Shown here piece after piece: positions 37,243 to 50,700 of a stretch of 64,000 nt of DNA. A program made the position numbers and the translations under genes. This DNA comes from Hymenoscyphus infarciens. Its lineage: Eukaryota > Ascomycota > Leotiomycetes > Helotiales > Helotiaceae. The notes beneath the pieces were generated by a model that saw only the letters and a list, made by a program, of their open reading frames with translations, was not told where the DNA came from and did no database searches. Within the stretch, counting starts at the first letter, position 1; every line of letters starts with the position of its first letter. The stretch spans positions 124,001-188,000 of the forward strand of contig LLCB01000079.1 in the NCBI GenBank assembly GCA_001414345.1, written 5' to 3'.

Positions 37243-38355
37243 TCAATCCCTCTTCCCCATTCCCCAACCATTTCCAACCCCATATGCCAGCGGCGTCGCA
37301 CCACCAAGACCCTTCTGTCGGTCTCTAATCCGTTTAGGAAGCACCACACCCCAAAACCAAACCGTCACAATACTAGCTCCAGCCCCCGCACTCACTAAAC
37401 AATAAAACGCGGTGCTAACGTAGAAATGTCCTCCCATGCCCGCCCATTGTACTTTTCCGTTCTCTCTTGGTAGAGCAGGAGTGGGAAACCATCTCACTGA
37501 AAGTTGCAATGGCAGAGGGTCACCAATAACGAGTTTCTTCGTGAGGGCCGCAGGTCCAGTAGTGTGCGAGAGAGGGGAGGTGGAGTATGCGGCGCCGGAA
37601 TCGATAACGCCGGAATCGTGGGGGTGGAGGTGGTGTTTTGGTGTCGAGTGGATGAGGATATTGAGGTGCGTTGAAACATGGAGATGTGAGAGTTGGAGAG
37701 TGCCTGCGAGGGCGAATATTAGGGGCACGTATTCTTGTGCGGCAGGAGGATGGTCTTTATGGTGAACGGTAGGCTCTGGTCTGGAGGGGATTCGACAGGA
37801 GAGAGGCGCATCATTATGGATGTAGAATTCGAGGAGGTGGAAGAAGGGGTCTGTAATAAGAGGTATGGTACAGTTCATCTCTGCGGCAGAAGTCATCAGT
37901 AAATATCCTGTCGCAAGTTGGGAAGCAAGCATACCTTCTTCGACTCCATATCGCAACTCCAACGGTTTCCCAGTTTCGCTGCATACTGGGAACGGTATAT
38001 ACTCCAATTCATTCTTCTCATTCGAAATATGCTCCCCAGTGTCACTGCCAAACAACCAGTCAGCATATCTCCCGTTACAGAGCTTCCTAGACTTTCGGTC
38101 CACATTCCAAAATGATACAGTAGCATCCCAGCTCCTCGGCACACAGTAGAGAAACAGGCCAACCTACATGCTTCTATTCAAGCAGCTAACTTCAATTGGC
38201 GCTCCATAATGATAGCTCGGCAAGGGAATGTTGGCGTGCTCGGCAGCCTTCACTTCACCCACTAATCCAAGCTCGAGGCCGAATAAGAAGAGGCATATCA
38301 ATGGAAAGGAAAAAACCGGAAACCGTAACGACATCGTATTCTCCTCAAGTCCCAA
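37243..38355 (-). CDS. Type I membrane glycoprotein of unknown function
   Basis: Three exons: 38355-38168, 38044-37935 and 37880-37243, giving 311 residues from the first ATG or 304 from the ATG at 38334. The second start places a classical signal peptide at the N-terminus (SLRFPVFSFPLICLFLFGLE). The mature part contains EVSCLNRS joined to IDTGEHIS, YIPFPVCSETGKP and NCTIPLITDPFFHLLEFY. A single membrane segment lies near the end (VSTAFYCLVSAGAGASIVTV), followed by a short basic tail. The Cys pattern and Asn-x-Ser/Thr sites fit a secretory-pathway luminal domain. It resembles conserved ascomycete proteins of unknown function. No enzyme motif is seen. Confidence 0.85.
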
Positions 38356-38746
38356 AGACTAGTATATGCGCATGTCGTGGTCGTGGAGAACCTCAAAACT
38401 GAAAGGACAGTTTGGTTATCATTTTGCCGTATTGGAGCTCAAGGGTTCCAGGTTGCCAAGCCGCTGAGGGAACGCTAGGAAGATCGGAAGATCCACCCAC
38501 CACGTGAGAAGGACATGCTTTACGACGGGAACTGCAGACAATAATTATCCTACAACTCTCGAATTGCGATTTGTTTCCATTGGGAGGGAAAGAGAGGACT
38601 GGTGATTTGTTCATAATATTTCATGTCTTCTATGTTATTCATCAAGCATCGGAAAATCGACCTGGAATCATTCCTTCTACACTATCGTCCTTCTACACCG
38701 GCCTTTTGTTACCACGCTACCATTCTCTCATTGCACCTTCAGCCAC
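38356..38746. other. Spacer between the membrane-protein gene and pgi1
   Basis: It contains the promoter of the membrane-protein gene and the 3' flank of the isomerase gene. Nothing else was seen. Confidence 0.45.
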
Positions 38747-40517
<1,771 letters not shown>

Positions 40518-41576
40518 GTTGTCTGATTTGTATTGGTTTCGGTTTCGGTCTTGGTCTTGGGAAGGCAGAGGAGGCTCGTTTTATCCGCAGTGACAAACGG
40601 AGATGTCTCGACAGATTGGTTTCTTCTGTTGGTATCTGCGTCTCCGGGACGAGTGGGATTGACTGCAGAAAGTGTAATTGTTAGCAAGGTTTCCAATTCT
40701 TTCCAACCTCAGAGCGTGGAAATCATGTTAAGGTGGTATGTTGTACAGCTGTGGCTGGAAGGTAGCTGATAGGTGAACGGGTGGCAACAACCCCGCACCT
40801 CCCAGATTCTACCCCTCAACGCCAGCTCTCAAGGCCGCTCCGGGAATGTTGGAAGCAAAAGGTCACGTACCTTGAGTATGAGACGATATTGGTGATGCGA
40901 GTGTGTTTTGCAAGATAATTGAGTGTTGAAGGAGCCCCGGGAGCAAGAAGATAAATAAGCTGTGACGTTTCCGGGGAGTGGAAGGAAGTATGCAAAGCAC
41001 CCCACCTTGAAAACATGATTAAGCACATTTGCAGCTTCTCCGTCTACTAGGTAGATTTGTCGGAGACAAATGGAAATGATATTCAAGGTTTTCACGCTGC
41101 CCATGTGCCCTGCACCTGCCATGCCCACCGTGACGCTGAATTAAAGGTTCTCCGGTAGTAATATGCAATATGATAGAAAGAGAGGGGTCTCATCGAGCCC
41201 AGCCGCCAACCTTCTTACTCATGGTGGGGGTTGAAGGCAGATTTTTAACGATGATGGATAATCAAGAGCACTCAAATTTCTCAAATGCAGTAGTAGTCAA
41301 CACATTGCTTCTATGTAAGTAGTTACGTTTTGCACGGCTCGCCCATAAAGTGACCAAGGTACTTCTCCAGCCGCCATGAAAATCCATTCCGTTCAACGCC
41401 GCAATCACAATCACGAAAGAAAGTAGCTCCCTGTCTCTACAGGGAATTGCCATTGCCATTGCCATTGCCACGCAACCAACCAGCCCAGATAATCTGACGG
41501 AGCAATGTTCAACTCCGTACCGAGATCTCATATCTTCATATTCGTCGTAGGTCAATGGGCCAGCCCAGATAGTCAA
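40518..41576. other. Promoter of pgi1 and 3' flank of ypk1
   Basis: No gene is seen. It has a short run of GCCATT hexamers (41448-41471). Confidence 0.45.
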
Positions 41577-43768
41577 TCACCTATTATCCTGAACACTGCC
41601 AAATGAGGGGTCCTTGATACTTCCTCCCCCATCACCCAGACCTGCAACAGGTCGATTGTAAGACCAGCCAGTGAATTGTTGTTGCATAGTTTGTGAGAGC
41701 AAGGGGCCATCTGCAGGGGAATCTGTAGGTACCTCGTTGGTAAAATCAACATCGAAGTTTGCGGTATCCAGAGCACCAGTCTATGTAGAGTTAGTCAAGG
41801 AATACTCGTTCTGGGTCAACAATTAAACAACTTACCACATTGGGCTTGAAAGTTGGCTCGTATTTACGCTGGAGAAGCTTGCGCCAGTCAATGCTGTGGA
41901 AGAAAGGGTGTGCTTTGATCTCAGATGCACCATTGGCTCCCAGTCTTTGGTCGGGCTTGCGATTGAGAAGCTTGGTGAGGAGATCCTTAGCAGATGGAGG
42001 AACAATCTCTGGTCCAGGGAAGTGGAGAGGCTCCGACAAGATCTTTCTGTACATCTCATTGGTGTTCTCGTCATAAAAAGGTGGTAAACCAGTCAACATC
42101 TCGTATAGTAGAACACCCAGAGTCCACCAATCAACCGTCTTGGTATAACCGTTACCCAAGAGAAGTTCAGGAGCTAGGTATTCTGGTGTTCCACAGAACG
42201 TGTTGGTTCGGTCCTCATCCTTCATATCCAATTTGCAGAGACCAAAATCGCAGAGCGCGATATGCCCAGAGTAATCGAGGAGGATGTTTTCCGGCTTCAA
42301 ATCTCGATAAATGACGTTGAAACCGTGTAAACACTCCAAAGCACACAGGAGCTCTGCTGTGTAGAATCTTGACCGGTTGATATCGAAACGCTGTTCCTTT
42401 TGGAGGTGATGGAACAATTCTCCTCCGTTGACAAATGCCAAAACGAAGTAGAGTTTCTCAGGAGATTGGAACGTGAACTTGAGAGGGACAATAAAGGGGT
42501 TATTGATTTGGGAGAGGACGGATCGTTCGGCGAGGGTATGTGCGACTTCGGATCGGGAGATGATGTGAGCTTTTCGAATCGTCTTGAGAGCGTAGATTCG
42601 TTGGGTATCCTTTTTCTTTACTTGCATGACCTTTCCAAAGCTTCCTTTTCCAACCACCTTCAACAAGTCGAAATCCTCAATCTTCAAAGATCTTGTTCTG
42701 TTCTCGACATACTCGACACCAATTCGAAGCTTACCGGTTCCATACGTGATGTCCAACCACTCCGTTCCGCTAAGACCAAGGGATTTTTCTTTCAATTGCC
42801 ATTCTGCAGCGGCCTTTTCCCTGTCCTTCTTGCTTAATTTCGGATCTTCAACGTATTTATGAACTTCTTCGAACCGAGGGTTTATTCGAGTAACACCGAG
42901 GAATATGTCTTGACTCCGACCAGCTCCAGAGGGAGCGTTTGGATTTCGAAGATACAAATGCACGGCAAGCTCTGTGACTCTGGAAACATCAAACTTGTAT
43001 GCAGTGTTGTCTCCAGCCCACAGAGGGTTCTCGGGGGTTCCTGCGACTGAGTTTACAAAAACTTGTAGCTTATCGAAATCTAAGAGAGCGTAAGGGAGAT
43101 ATTTGGAGGAAATTCGGCCATGGTTTGTAGGAATTGCACCAAATCCACCTCCAGAAGTTTGTGGTCGTGTGCTGGCAAAAGATCCGGCAACGCTTCCTTG
43201 TTGCTGGGAGGAGCCAGGCCGTACGGACCCGGCAACACCAAAGCCATTGCCTTGGGAAAGTGAGTTTTGTTGATGCGAACTGAGGGTATTCTTGTACTGG
43301 TCGGGGAGGGAGAAGCCAGTGCCTTCGTGCAGGGTAACAATCAAGATACCTGGTCGCGGTGGTGCTGGAGGTTGTGTTGCTATGGCTTCGGAGGCAGCTG
43401 AGAATGTCAGTGAACGGCTGACAAGGTCCAACACGTCTCTCCATACATACCGATACCATTGTCATTTGAGGGGTTGGTGGCAGTGCTGCCGGACTTTTCG
43501 TCTTTGGAGTCTGGAGTGATGGTCGAGGTGGATGGCGAACGCGAGAATGTGTTGGCGAGGGGGCCAAGGTGTGTCTCCTTGAGCTCTAGAAGGATAGATT
43601 ATTTAGCATTGGCACAGGCAAGTATCAAATGAGTGTTGTCTTTATCGAGTGCGCTGTCTGCGTGGAGTTTCACAACGCCGCGCGGGCGGGAACCCTCCAA
43701 AGGTACCACGGTAGTTTTAAGAGGATCACAATGAAGCTAGACTCACTCTTGGTTAGGAAGCGAGACAT
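41577..43768 (-). CDS. ypk1: AGC kinase Ypk1/Gad8 (TORC2 effector)
   Basis: Four exons: 43768-43747, 43585-43451, 43397-41836 and 41780-41577, giving 640 residues. The first exon encodes only seven codons and one base; across the 161-nt intron it reads MSRFLTKKLKETHLGPLAN, the signature start of Gad8/Ypk-type kinases. A C2-like region follows (ILIVTLHEGTGFSLPDQY ... KYLPYALLDFDKLQVFV). The kinase domain has GKGSFGKVMQV, YALKTI, YRDLKPEN, DFGLCK and TFCGTPEYLAPE; the Thr here is the Pdk1 site. The last exon carries the C-terminal regulatory tail with the hydrophobic motif FTGWSY, phosphorylated by TORC2 in relatives. The family acts in membrane stress and sphingolipid control. Confidence 0.96.
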
Positions 43769-45085
43769 ATTGATGTTTTCGGGAGAGGTGGGAGGTAAGA
43801 TATAGGGTGCGGGGGAGGGATGGAGCGTAGGATGTTGGTAATCGTTGGTGTTGAGGGTACAATACGGCGAGTACCTTGGAAGGTGCGGTGTCCAGAAAAC
43901 CTGCTGCCCCGCCAAACTAGTGTACTCGTAGTGATGCTGGAGGATACTGGAGTATGCGAGCGAGCGGAGAGGGAGCCGGTTCAATCCAATCTTGAGGCTA
44001 TTCGCAACTTCAGGTTGGGAGTGTGTGGATGTAGATGTAGATGTAGGTGTAGGTGTAGGTGTAGGTGTAGGTGTAGGTGTAGGTGTAGGTGTAGGTGCAG
44101 CACAAAGTACACAATGAGGTGTTGTGGTGGGTGTTGGAGAGCTGAGGCAAAAGGGGGATTTCTTGCAGCAGCGCAGCGGGCTTGGCTGAGGCTGCGGACT
44201 AAGCTTAGGCCTGACGGGACTCTCTTGAATGCACTGGACGCCTGTGATTCCACGGGCCAAAAACAACGGAGCGCCGTTTGGGAAATCCGGCTGTGAAGAC
44301 CATCTTGCGCTATTTACTTCTTGTATTTTTAAGCTGGTTTTATAATTCGTCCTCGTTCGTTTCAAACATAGGGCTCTTTACCTGTTGAGTTGAAAATTAT
44401 GCCCTTTTATTGGACTGATTAGGTAGCGTTTATGCAAAACGAATGTATTAGTGATTTTAACTTTGATAAATGTACAGTAGATGGAAAAGCCCAATCTATA
44501 CAACTACTGGTACCTCATGTCATCTAATTCATTGAAATCTGTCCAGAGGAGGTCGGTCGCTTCACTACTAAACCTGACCTTGCATTATAGCAATTGCCAT
44601 GTAATATAAGAAAAATGCGAACATAAAGAGATCTTTCTTTTGGTCCACTCTACCTGCTATTGGAAAGGGAGCGTAGCTACTACCGGAAATCAATAAAGGG
44701 GTTATTTATTGCTTTGATTTTAGGGGGGCCCAAGGGGGGTACCTATGACGCTTGGCTACCTTACACAATAAAGATAAAGTAGAAGTGATAAACACACACC
44801 AAGAGTTTGGTGGAGTTCGGACAACCAATAAAGTGTCGTCTTAAAGACCCACCATTTCAACCACCACCCGACCCCCAGGACCGTCCAACTCCAGCTGCAA
44901 CCACATGACGACGCGGACATCAACTTTCAATCCACCATCAATGAAATATCACCACCACCAAATCACGAGCCACACATCCAATAGCCTCACGCAAAGGGTA
45001 GGACCTCACACTCACCCTCAACACCACCAAGGTGAGCCACTCCAGCGTGGAAGGTGGCAAGGCCGCGGACGAGGAAGAGGACGAG
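43769..45085. other. Divergent intergenic region of ypk1 and ada2
   Basis: 1.3 kb containing both promoters and the hexamer array listed separately. An open frame of about 230 codons on the minus strand is largely the translated hexamer repeat and is not a gene. The in-frame stretch just before the ada2 ATG (from 45002) is open but has no ATG. Confidence 0.5.
44028..44098. repeat. (GTGTAG)n hexanucleotide microsatellite
   Basis: About 11-12 units. It starts as the variant GATGTA, then becomes perfect GTGTAG units. It lies upstream of ypk1 and ada2. The unit is not the TTAGGG telomere unit. Length is likely to vary between strains. Confidence 0.9.
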
Positions 45086-46718
45086 ATGGGTGTAATTCGC
45101 AAGAAGACGGCGAATCGCCTTGGGGAAGGAGGAGTCAAATACGTCTGCGACGTGTGTTCTGCCGATATCACATCAACCGTGAGTCTGGGGTAGCAATTCA
45201 TGGTATATTGCGCCGATTCTGATATAAAGATTACAGGTTAGGATACGATGCGCCCACAGCGCTTGCAACGAGTACGATCTTTGCGTGCAATGCTTTGCCA
45301 ATTGCGAAACCTCCCACAATCATGTGCCAGCAACCCATCCATTCCGCGTCATCGAACAAAACTCAGTACCTATATATGATAAAGATTGGGGCGCGGACGA
45401 GGAACTGTTGCTGTTGGAAGGCTGCGAAACATATGGTCTTGGTTCCTGGGCAGATATCGCAGATCATATCGGTGGCTACAGAGATAAAAATGAAGTCGCG
45501 GAGCACTACATAAACACCTACGTCAACAGCTCCAAGTTCCCACTACCGGAGCGCGCAAGTCCAAAAGATCTAGAACTGCTCGAGCAGGTACCCAGAGAAC
45601 AATTCCAGACCCTGAAAAAACGGAGGATAGAGTATCGGAAAGAAAAGCAGAAAAGTGCGCCCCCTGCGCAGCCAAAGAAGAAGCCTACAGCGAGTCAGCC
45701 ATCATGTCACGAGGTTGCTGGATATATGCCTGGGCGATTGGAGTTTGAGACTGAATTTTGCAACGAGGCCGAAGAGGCGGTGCAACACATGCATTTCGAT
45801 CCTGGAGATGGTATTAATCCTCGAACTGGGGAGCTGGAACCAGAAATGGAGTTGAAGATGACAGTCATGGACGTCTACAACTCGCGGCTGACTCAGCGAG
45901 CGGAGAGAAAGAAGGTCATTTTCGAGCATGACTTACTCGAATATCGAAGGAACGCAGCTCTTGACAAGAAAAGAACGAAGGAAGAAAAGGACCTTCTCAA
46001 CAAGGCAAAACCGTTCGCCCGAATGATGAGAAAAAACGATTACGAGAATTTCACGTCTGGATTAATCAAAGAACTCCATCTTCGCCAGGCAATTAATCAA
46101 CTTCAAGAGTGGCGAAGTAATAAGATCGACACCATTCGTGCTGGGGAAAAATACGAGCTCGATAAATCGCTAAGGGTACAAAATAAACAACCAATGGGAT
46201 CTCTAGACAGGGAACGTATGGCAAGCAGCCAACGTAGCGCCAAACCTCCGCCAGTCGTCGAGACTCCTTCCGGAGTAGCAGCCCTAATAGCCCCCGACCT
46301 CGCCCCAGGTCTCCTCACAACAGACAAGCCAGAACCTCCCTCACGCGCCGTCCTCACCGAAAAACCCAACAGCGCCCTATCCAACGGCCACACCAACGGA
46401 GTAAATGGCTCAGCAGTTCCGACGACAAAAACGAAATACCAAATTCCACCTCTCCCAGGTGTCCAACCTCTCCCCATCACTCAAGAAAACGCTCCCGATC
46501 TCCATCTCTTGACTCCAGAAGAAACCGAACTTTGCAAGATATGTCGTATCCAGCCGAAACCTTATCTCGTTCTCAAAGAGAGGATTATCAAGGAAGCGGT
46601 TACGGGGAATGGGAGTCTGAAGAAGAAACAGGTCAAGGAGCTTTGTAAGATTGATGGGCAGAAGGCTGGGAGGGTATTTGATTTTTTCGTTAGTGCTGGG
46701 TGGATTGCTAAAGCATGA
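45086..46718 (+). CDS. ada2: SAGA/ADA transcriptional adaptor Ada2
   Basis: Two exons, 45086-45178 and 45237-46718, 524 residues; the 58-nt intron is phase 0 and joins DITST to [19 protein letters not shown] zinc finger (CDVC, CAHSAC, CVQC, then two His) comes first. A SANT domain follows ([30 protein letters not shown]), then the conserved middle ([33 protein letters not shown]) and a C-terminal SWIRM domain ([34 protein letters not shown]). Ada2 stimulates the Gcn5 acetyltransferase within SAGA and ADA complexes. The start at 45086 gives MGVIRKKT, a family-like start. An additional 5' exon cannot be excluded. Confidence 0.95.
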
Positions 46719-47194
46719 TCTTCGTCTGAGGACTGTTGGAATTGAAGGGTTTGCTCGAGCGTGGCGTTTAAGGGGGTTTCAAAGGTGTCTTTCTCGATAA
46801 GGGATATGGTGTTGGGGCGGAAAAGTAGGGGTTGGTGGAGAAGATGGATGGGTCGGAGGCGTTGAACTCTGACGAAGCATTTTCTCTGTTTAGTATATCA
46901 AGTGCGTATGATACCGAGGCGTTTTCGGGGGTGTTTGCTGGGAATACCGGGGTCTCAGAAATGGGGATTTGCTTTTTAAGAGTGCGTTGAGATGCCTACT
47001 GTGGGTGCAGAAAATTTTGTATGACATTGTGTACATGAGCGTTTGTGCGTAACAATCAAAATATGAATTTAGAAACGTCAACTTTGGTTTCCTTCCTCGA
47101 AGATGTCGGTCTGGTAGAGGGGATTCTCATTTCGTAAATCTAGTCCGGTGATTTCTTTTGGGCTTTTGTGAATCTTGAGTTCAACGAGTATCCA
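46719..47194. other. 3' flank of ada2: no gene seen
   Basis: G-rich just after the stop codon, then normal composition. Nothing was identified. Confidence 0.4.
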
Positions 47195-47300
47195 GGTAGG
47201 CTGGCTGTTGACGAGTAAGCTAGATATTTACGAGTGAGCTGGCTATTAACGAGTGAACTGGCATTCAACGTCTAAGCTGGCTGTTGACGAGTAAGCTACC
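47195..47300. repeat. Degenerate ~20-bp tandem repeats
   Basis: Four to five imperfect units of the type GCTGGCTGTTGACGAGTAA run head to tail (for example at 47205-47222 and 47278-47295, with diverged units between). Related words such as AGTAAGCTAG recur at 48152-48175. No open frame spans it. Confidence 0.7.
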
Positions 47301-47546
47301 AAGGTTGACAACAAAAAAGCGACAGTAAACAACTCGTTGTGCTAATTTGAGATCTTAGAAAATGGCAAACTATTGGTAGGTAATCTACAAATGACCTTGT
47401 TGAGAAGCCATTCTTAGGAACAGCGTATTCTAAACAAGTCATGCTATTTATGGTTTACCTGTGAATAGCATATGCTCGAAAATTTAGATGACCTATAGCT
47501 AACCCGGGAATAGCTGATGGCCAGGTTAATATTTTAAAATGTCCTA

Positions 47547-48040
47547 TAGTAAGTTGCGCGTTAAGCTTCCCTTTTGACGATATTTTATAGACCGTGCGTT
47601 TTTAGAAATTTCTCTTATTTCCTACCCTCTTTACTTAATAACAACGTATGTTATTATATTCTTAAGAACAGCTAACAAGAACTCTATACTCTCTTTTTTA
47701 CTCTATAAACTTTTTAGGAAGAAAATAGACACTTTTATATACATTAAAAGTTTTATAGAGTCTTAGTAGAGACTGCTTAACTTTATAAGCGTATAAAAAG
47801 ATTTCTTATAAAAAAGAGGTTTTCTAAGAAATAAGTTTATTCTTATTATACTTACTTAGATATAGTAATAGATAGAGAGGATATATAAGAAGATATAGTA
47901 GTTCTTTCTAGCTAGGTCTTCTATGTTAAAGAGTACTTTAGTTTTCTATTTTCTAAAATAAATAATAAATCAAGAAATTTTCTAAAAACACACGGTTTAT
48001 AAAATATCGTTAAAAGGGAAGCTTAACTCGCAACTCACTG
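47547..48040. mobile_element. Pogo/Fot1-like non-autonomous element with long terminal inverted repeats
   Basis: The 494-bp element is bounded by TA on both sides (47545-47546 and 48041-48042). Its ends are inverted copies over about 65-70 bp: the left end starts TAGTAAGTTGCGCGTTAAGC and the reverse complement of the right end starts CAGTGAGTTGCGAGTTAAGC. Ends beginning CAGT next to a TA duplication are typical of the pogo/Fot1 branch of Tc1/mariner elements. The interior is very AT-rich and has no transposase. Several differences between the arms are C/T or G/A, as repeat-induced point mutation would leave. Confidence 0.82.
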
Positions 48041-48042
48041 TA

Positions 48043-48507
48043 GGTTCTTAGGTTGATAGAAAGTTAGAATAATGGGCAGGTGGGCAGTATAGGCTGTTAA
48101 GTTTTATTGTGTACTATAATTGGAAGTCAACGGATGAGTGTCTAGTTAATAAGTAAGCTAGTAAGTAAGCCAGTGGTAGTTCGTGAGTGGAAGTGTCATA
48201 TAGTGCAGTTTCAACGGAAATATTCAAGAAGTTTGAAGTTATTTATCGATAGAGATCATCACAAGATAGTAGCACGCCAAGTTGATAAAAATATGCAGAC
48301 ACATGATCATAATATTAATAACATCCCTAGTCTAAAATCTCAACTCCGTACTCCCCATTCTCACACCAACATGCAACAACAAGCGTGTAGCGTCACATGA
48401 ATAAATGCTGGGTAAAGAAACAACGCCATATGATTCCTCACCCAACTGCCGCAATCCTAACCTGACAGACGCCCTCCCAGGCAAGGAAATTACAGTCCCA
48501 TTGGAAA
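48043..48507. other. Spacer between the transposon remnant and the orphan-family cluster
   Basis: No gene is seen. AGTAAGCTAG/AGTAAGCCAG words resembling the upstream tandem repeat occur at 48152-48175. Confidence 0.4.
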
Positions 48508-49305
48508 TCACTTTCCCAAACCCCCTTCAACTTTCATGCCGCGGGTTTTTTTAAATTCCATGCTGGCTTTTCGTGCGGTCTTTCTAGGTCCTCGCTTAGC
48601 CTTTCGTGCACCTGTCTTCTTGGTCTCGACCAAATCCTCCTTCTTGACGTCCTGATCGTTTGATGCATCCTTGGTCGTTGTCGTCTCAGCAAACTCCCCC
48701 TGCGTTGCCTTTTGGTCCACGTCAAGCTTTCGGTTATACCCATCCAAACGCTTTTGCAAAGCGCTGTTCACCTGAATTCGGACCCATTCTCCCTTGCCCA
48801 ACTGCTGGTGAAGTGACCAACCAGTAAATCGGAGGGGGTAGAATGAAACCGCGTTTTTTATCTGACCCCAATTAAATTCCGGCATGCTAATACCGATATC
48901 CAACTTGCGGAGCCGATGGAACTTGTCGATTGCCAAAGCGAGATCCTGACAGAACTTGCTTTGGGACTTCTTGAGTTCGACTGATTCGTCCTTGCTGTGT
49001 TGGAAGAAGATGAGGATAGTGATGAAGTGTGTGAATTTGTTGTAACCGCTTAGTGCTGTGAAGAAGGAAGTGGACTCGATGTAACCCTTCTCATCATTCT
49101 CGCGGTACAGCGTAAGCTCGGATGATGAGTCAAAATGGATGTCAATGTGTAGGACTCTGCCGCCATCCTCTGTCATGATTGAAGGATGGCCTCGAAGGCC
49201 GTCGGTGGTGGACGACTGGTTGTGGACACTGCTCTTGCCACTGGAGGTTTCGTCCTTGTTGATGGAGAGCGTCTCCATCATTTGGTGCATGGTAGGTGGT
49301 GCCAT
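48508..49305 (-). CDS. Orphan family protein, copy A
   Basis: A single-exon protein of 265 residues. It shares with three neighbours (50164-50700, 51407-51988, 53050-54006) a layout of about 150 residues. First comes a beta-like segment (VLHIDIHFDSSSELTLYREN), then a helix-rich middle with an FQHSKDES-type turn, then the best-conserved stretch MPEFNWGQIKNAVSFYPLRF and a terminal GxGEWxxxxxxSALxxRL block. Copy A alone has a long basic tail of K/R/A-rich residues (about 210-265), possibly a nuclear-localisation or nucleic-acid-binding tail. There is no signal peptide and no membrane segment. I do not recognise the family or any catalytic motif. It is the only copy on the minus strand. Confidence 0.75.
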   Translation of the reverse strand: MAPPTMHQMMETLSINKDETSSGKSSVHNQSSTTDGLRGHPSIMTEDGGRVLHIDIHFDSSSELTLYRENDEKGYIESTSFFTALSGYNKFTHFITILIFFQHSKDESVELKKSQSKFCQDLALAIDKFHRLRKLDIGISMPEFNWGQIKNAVSFYPLRFTGWSLHQQLGKGEWVRIQVNSALQKRLDGYNRKLDVDQKATQGEFAETTTTKDASNDQDVKKEDLVETKKTGARKAKRGPRKTARKASMEFKKTRGMKVEGGLGK

Positions 49306-50163
49306 GTTAAGGGTGTGATTGAGTTGTAGACGAAATGGAGTATGTATTGGTTATAAGATATTGGATATTGCCAGATGTCACTATTTGCGATTTTGGTGGG
49401 TGGATGGTGTTGATGAAATGATGTGAAATCTAACAAGTTAGGAACCAAGAGGGCCTATATACCTCGAGAGTCTGGGATATGACTCAGTCGACCTGAGTCT
49501 ACTCGTTTTTTCAGCGAAGGATCTTCTGCATATCCAGATTCACGAGTAGTTTGTTGGGTATACTTGAGAGTGGTGAAGTGCAAATTGTTGGCTGCTTGAA
49601 GGGTTGGCTCCACAACATGAGAGCATTTTGATCCTGCCTAAAAGGGTTCACCTCATAGAAGACTTGAGATTTTTCTGTAAGAACAGCTCTAGAAGGAGAG
49701 GACAGGAGAGGCATCAAGTGATTTAATGAGACATTTCACCCCTTGGGTTCCTCTGGCTTAATCTGTCAAGCATAGAAAAAGGTTAAGCACAAAAAGGATA
49801 GCGAGTAAATACAGGGGTCGATCCCAAGCTTCGCAAGCAAGGCCACTATTTTCGTTATTCACCTAGGATTTGTACGTGACTTGTGCCAAGCTCTATGTAT
49901 GTTTTATGAGAATATTCTGCGAGTGAAGTAGGAATTCCGGGAGCAAGTTGCTGGGCAACTGTGACTTGTTCTGCCCCAAGCGTGCTCTATAACCAAAGCA
50001 TAAATATTGAGCTGCTTCCTTGATTATTGATTTCTATCACAAAAACTTATCTTCAACAACATCAACATCAAACGCATATCTCAAGATATTTTCTTCTTCT
50101 TAGCCATCATTTTATTGCAAGCTCTCACGAGCCTGCTCAACAGCAGCTTAAGTCGAACAAGCG
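49306..50163. other. Divergent promoter region between orphan copies A and B
   Basis: No gene is seen. Pyrimidine- and CAA-rich leader-like sequence (AACAACATCAACATCAAACG near 50054-50073) precedes copy B. Confidence 0.4.
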
Positions 50164-50700
50164 ATGGCGACACTTACGAACGGGCGTATTCCCGCACACC
50201 CAAATCTCCTTCCACATACAAATGAAAGATCCTTGGATATCTTCCTAGATTTTTCTATCGATTCTCCAATGAGTCTCCGCCGTATGAACGATAATGGAGA
50301 TTTTCGGTACGACATCACATTTCTCGAAAACATAAAGCACTATGCCAGCACAACCAAAAATGTCCGACTCAACGTCAGGTTCCTACCTTCTTACGTAGAG
50401 AAGGACAAAGCGGATATTCTCAACGATCAAGCACAAATCATTCGACACGCCGTCATGGAGATTACGAAATTTCAGCGCATGGGAGCTTTTGAAGGAAGTT
50501 TCGAAATGCCAGGGAGATTACAGTCTTGGGGTCAACTCCGGAATGCAGCATACTTTTACAAGATTAGCCCAGAAGTTGCTTGGTCTTTCCGATTCAAGGT
50601 TGGGCCGAAAGGTCAATGGCAAACCTTGGGAATTGGTTCTCCTCTGGACGATGATCTTGTGAAATACGCGGAGAATTTGAAGAACAAAGGGGAGCTCTGA
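50164..50700 (+). CDS. Orphan family protein, copy B
   Basis: A single-exon protein of 178 residues, ATG in the context gcgATGG. It has the family layout: SLDIFLDFSIDSPMSLRRMN, then VRLNVRFLPSYVEKDK, then a helix QIIRHAVMEITKFQRMGAF, then SWGQLRNAAYFYKISPEVAW, then GPKGQWQTLGIGSPLDDDL. It keeps the WGQ-x-(K/R)N-A-x-x-F-Y signature seen in copies A and C. Identity with the other copies is low outside this signature, suggesting old duplication. No secretion signal and no known domain. Confidence 0.75.
   Translation: MATLTNGRIPAHPNLLPHTNERSLDIFLDFSIDSPMSLRRMNDNGDFRYDITFLENIKHYASTTKNVRLNVRFLPSYVEKDKADILNDQAQIIRHAVMEITKFQRMGAFEGSFEMPGRLQSWGQLRNAAYFYKISPEVAWSFRFKVGPKGQWQTLGIGSPLDDDLVKYAENLKNKGEL

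Noticed and set aside
43670..44365. Long open frame antisense across the ypk1 upstream region
   Set aside because: Much of it is the translated hexamer microsatellite (repeating TP or HL dipeptides), and it overlaps the first ypk1 exon and intron. No conserved sequence.
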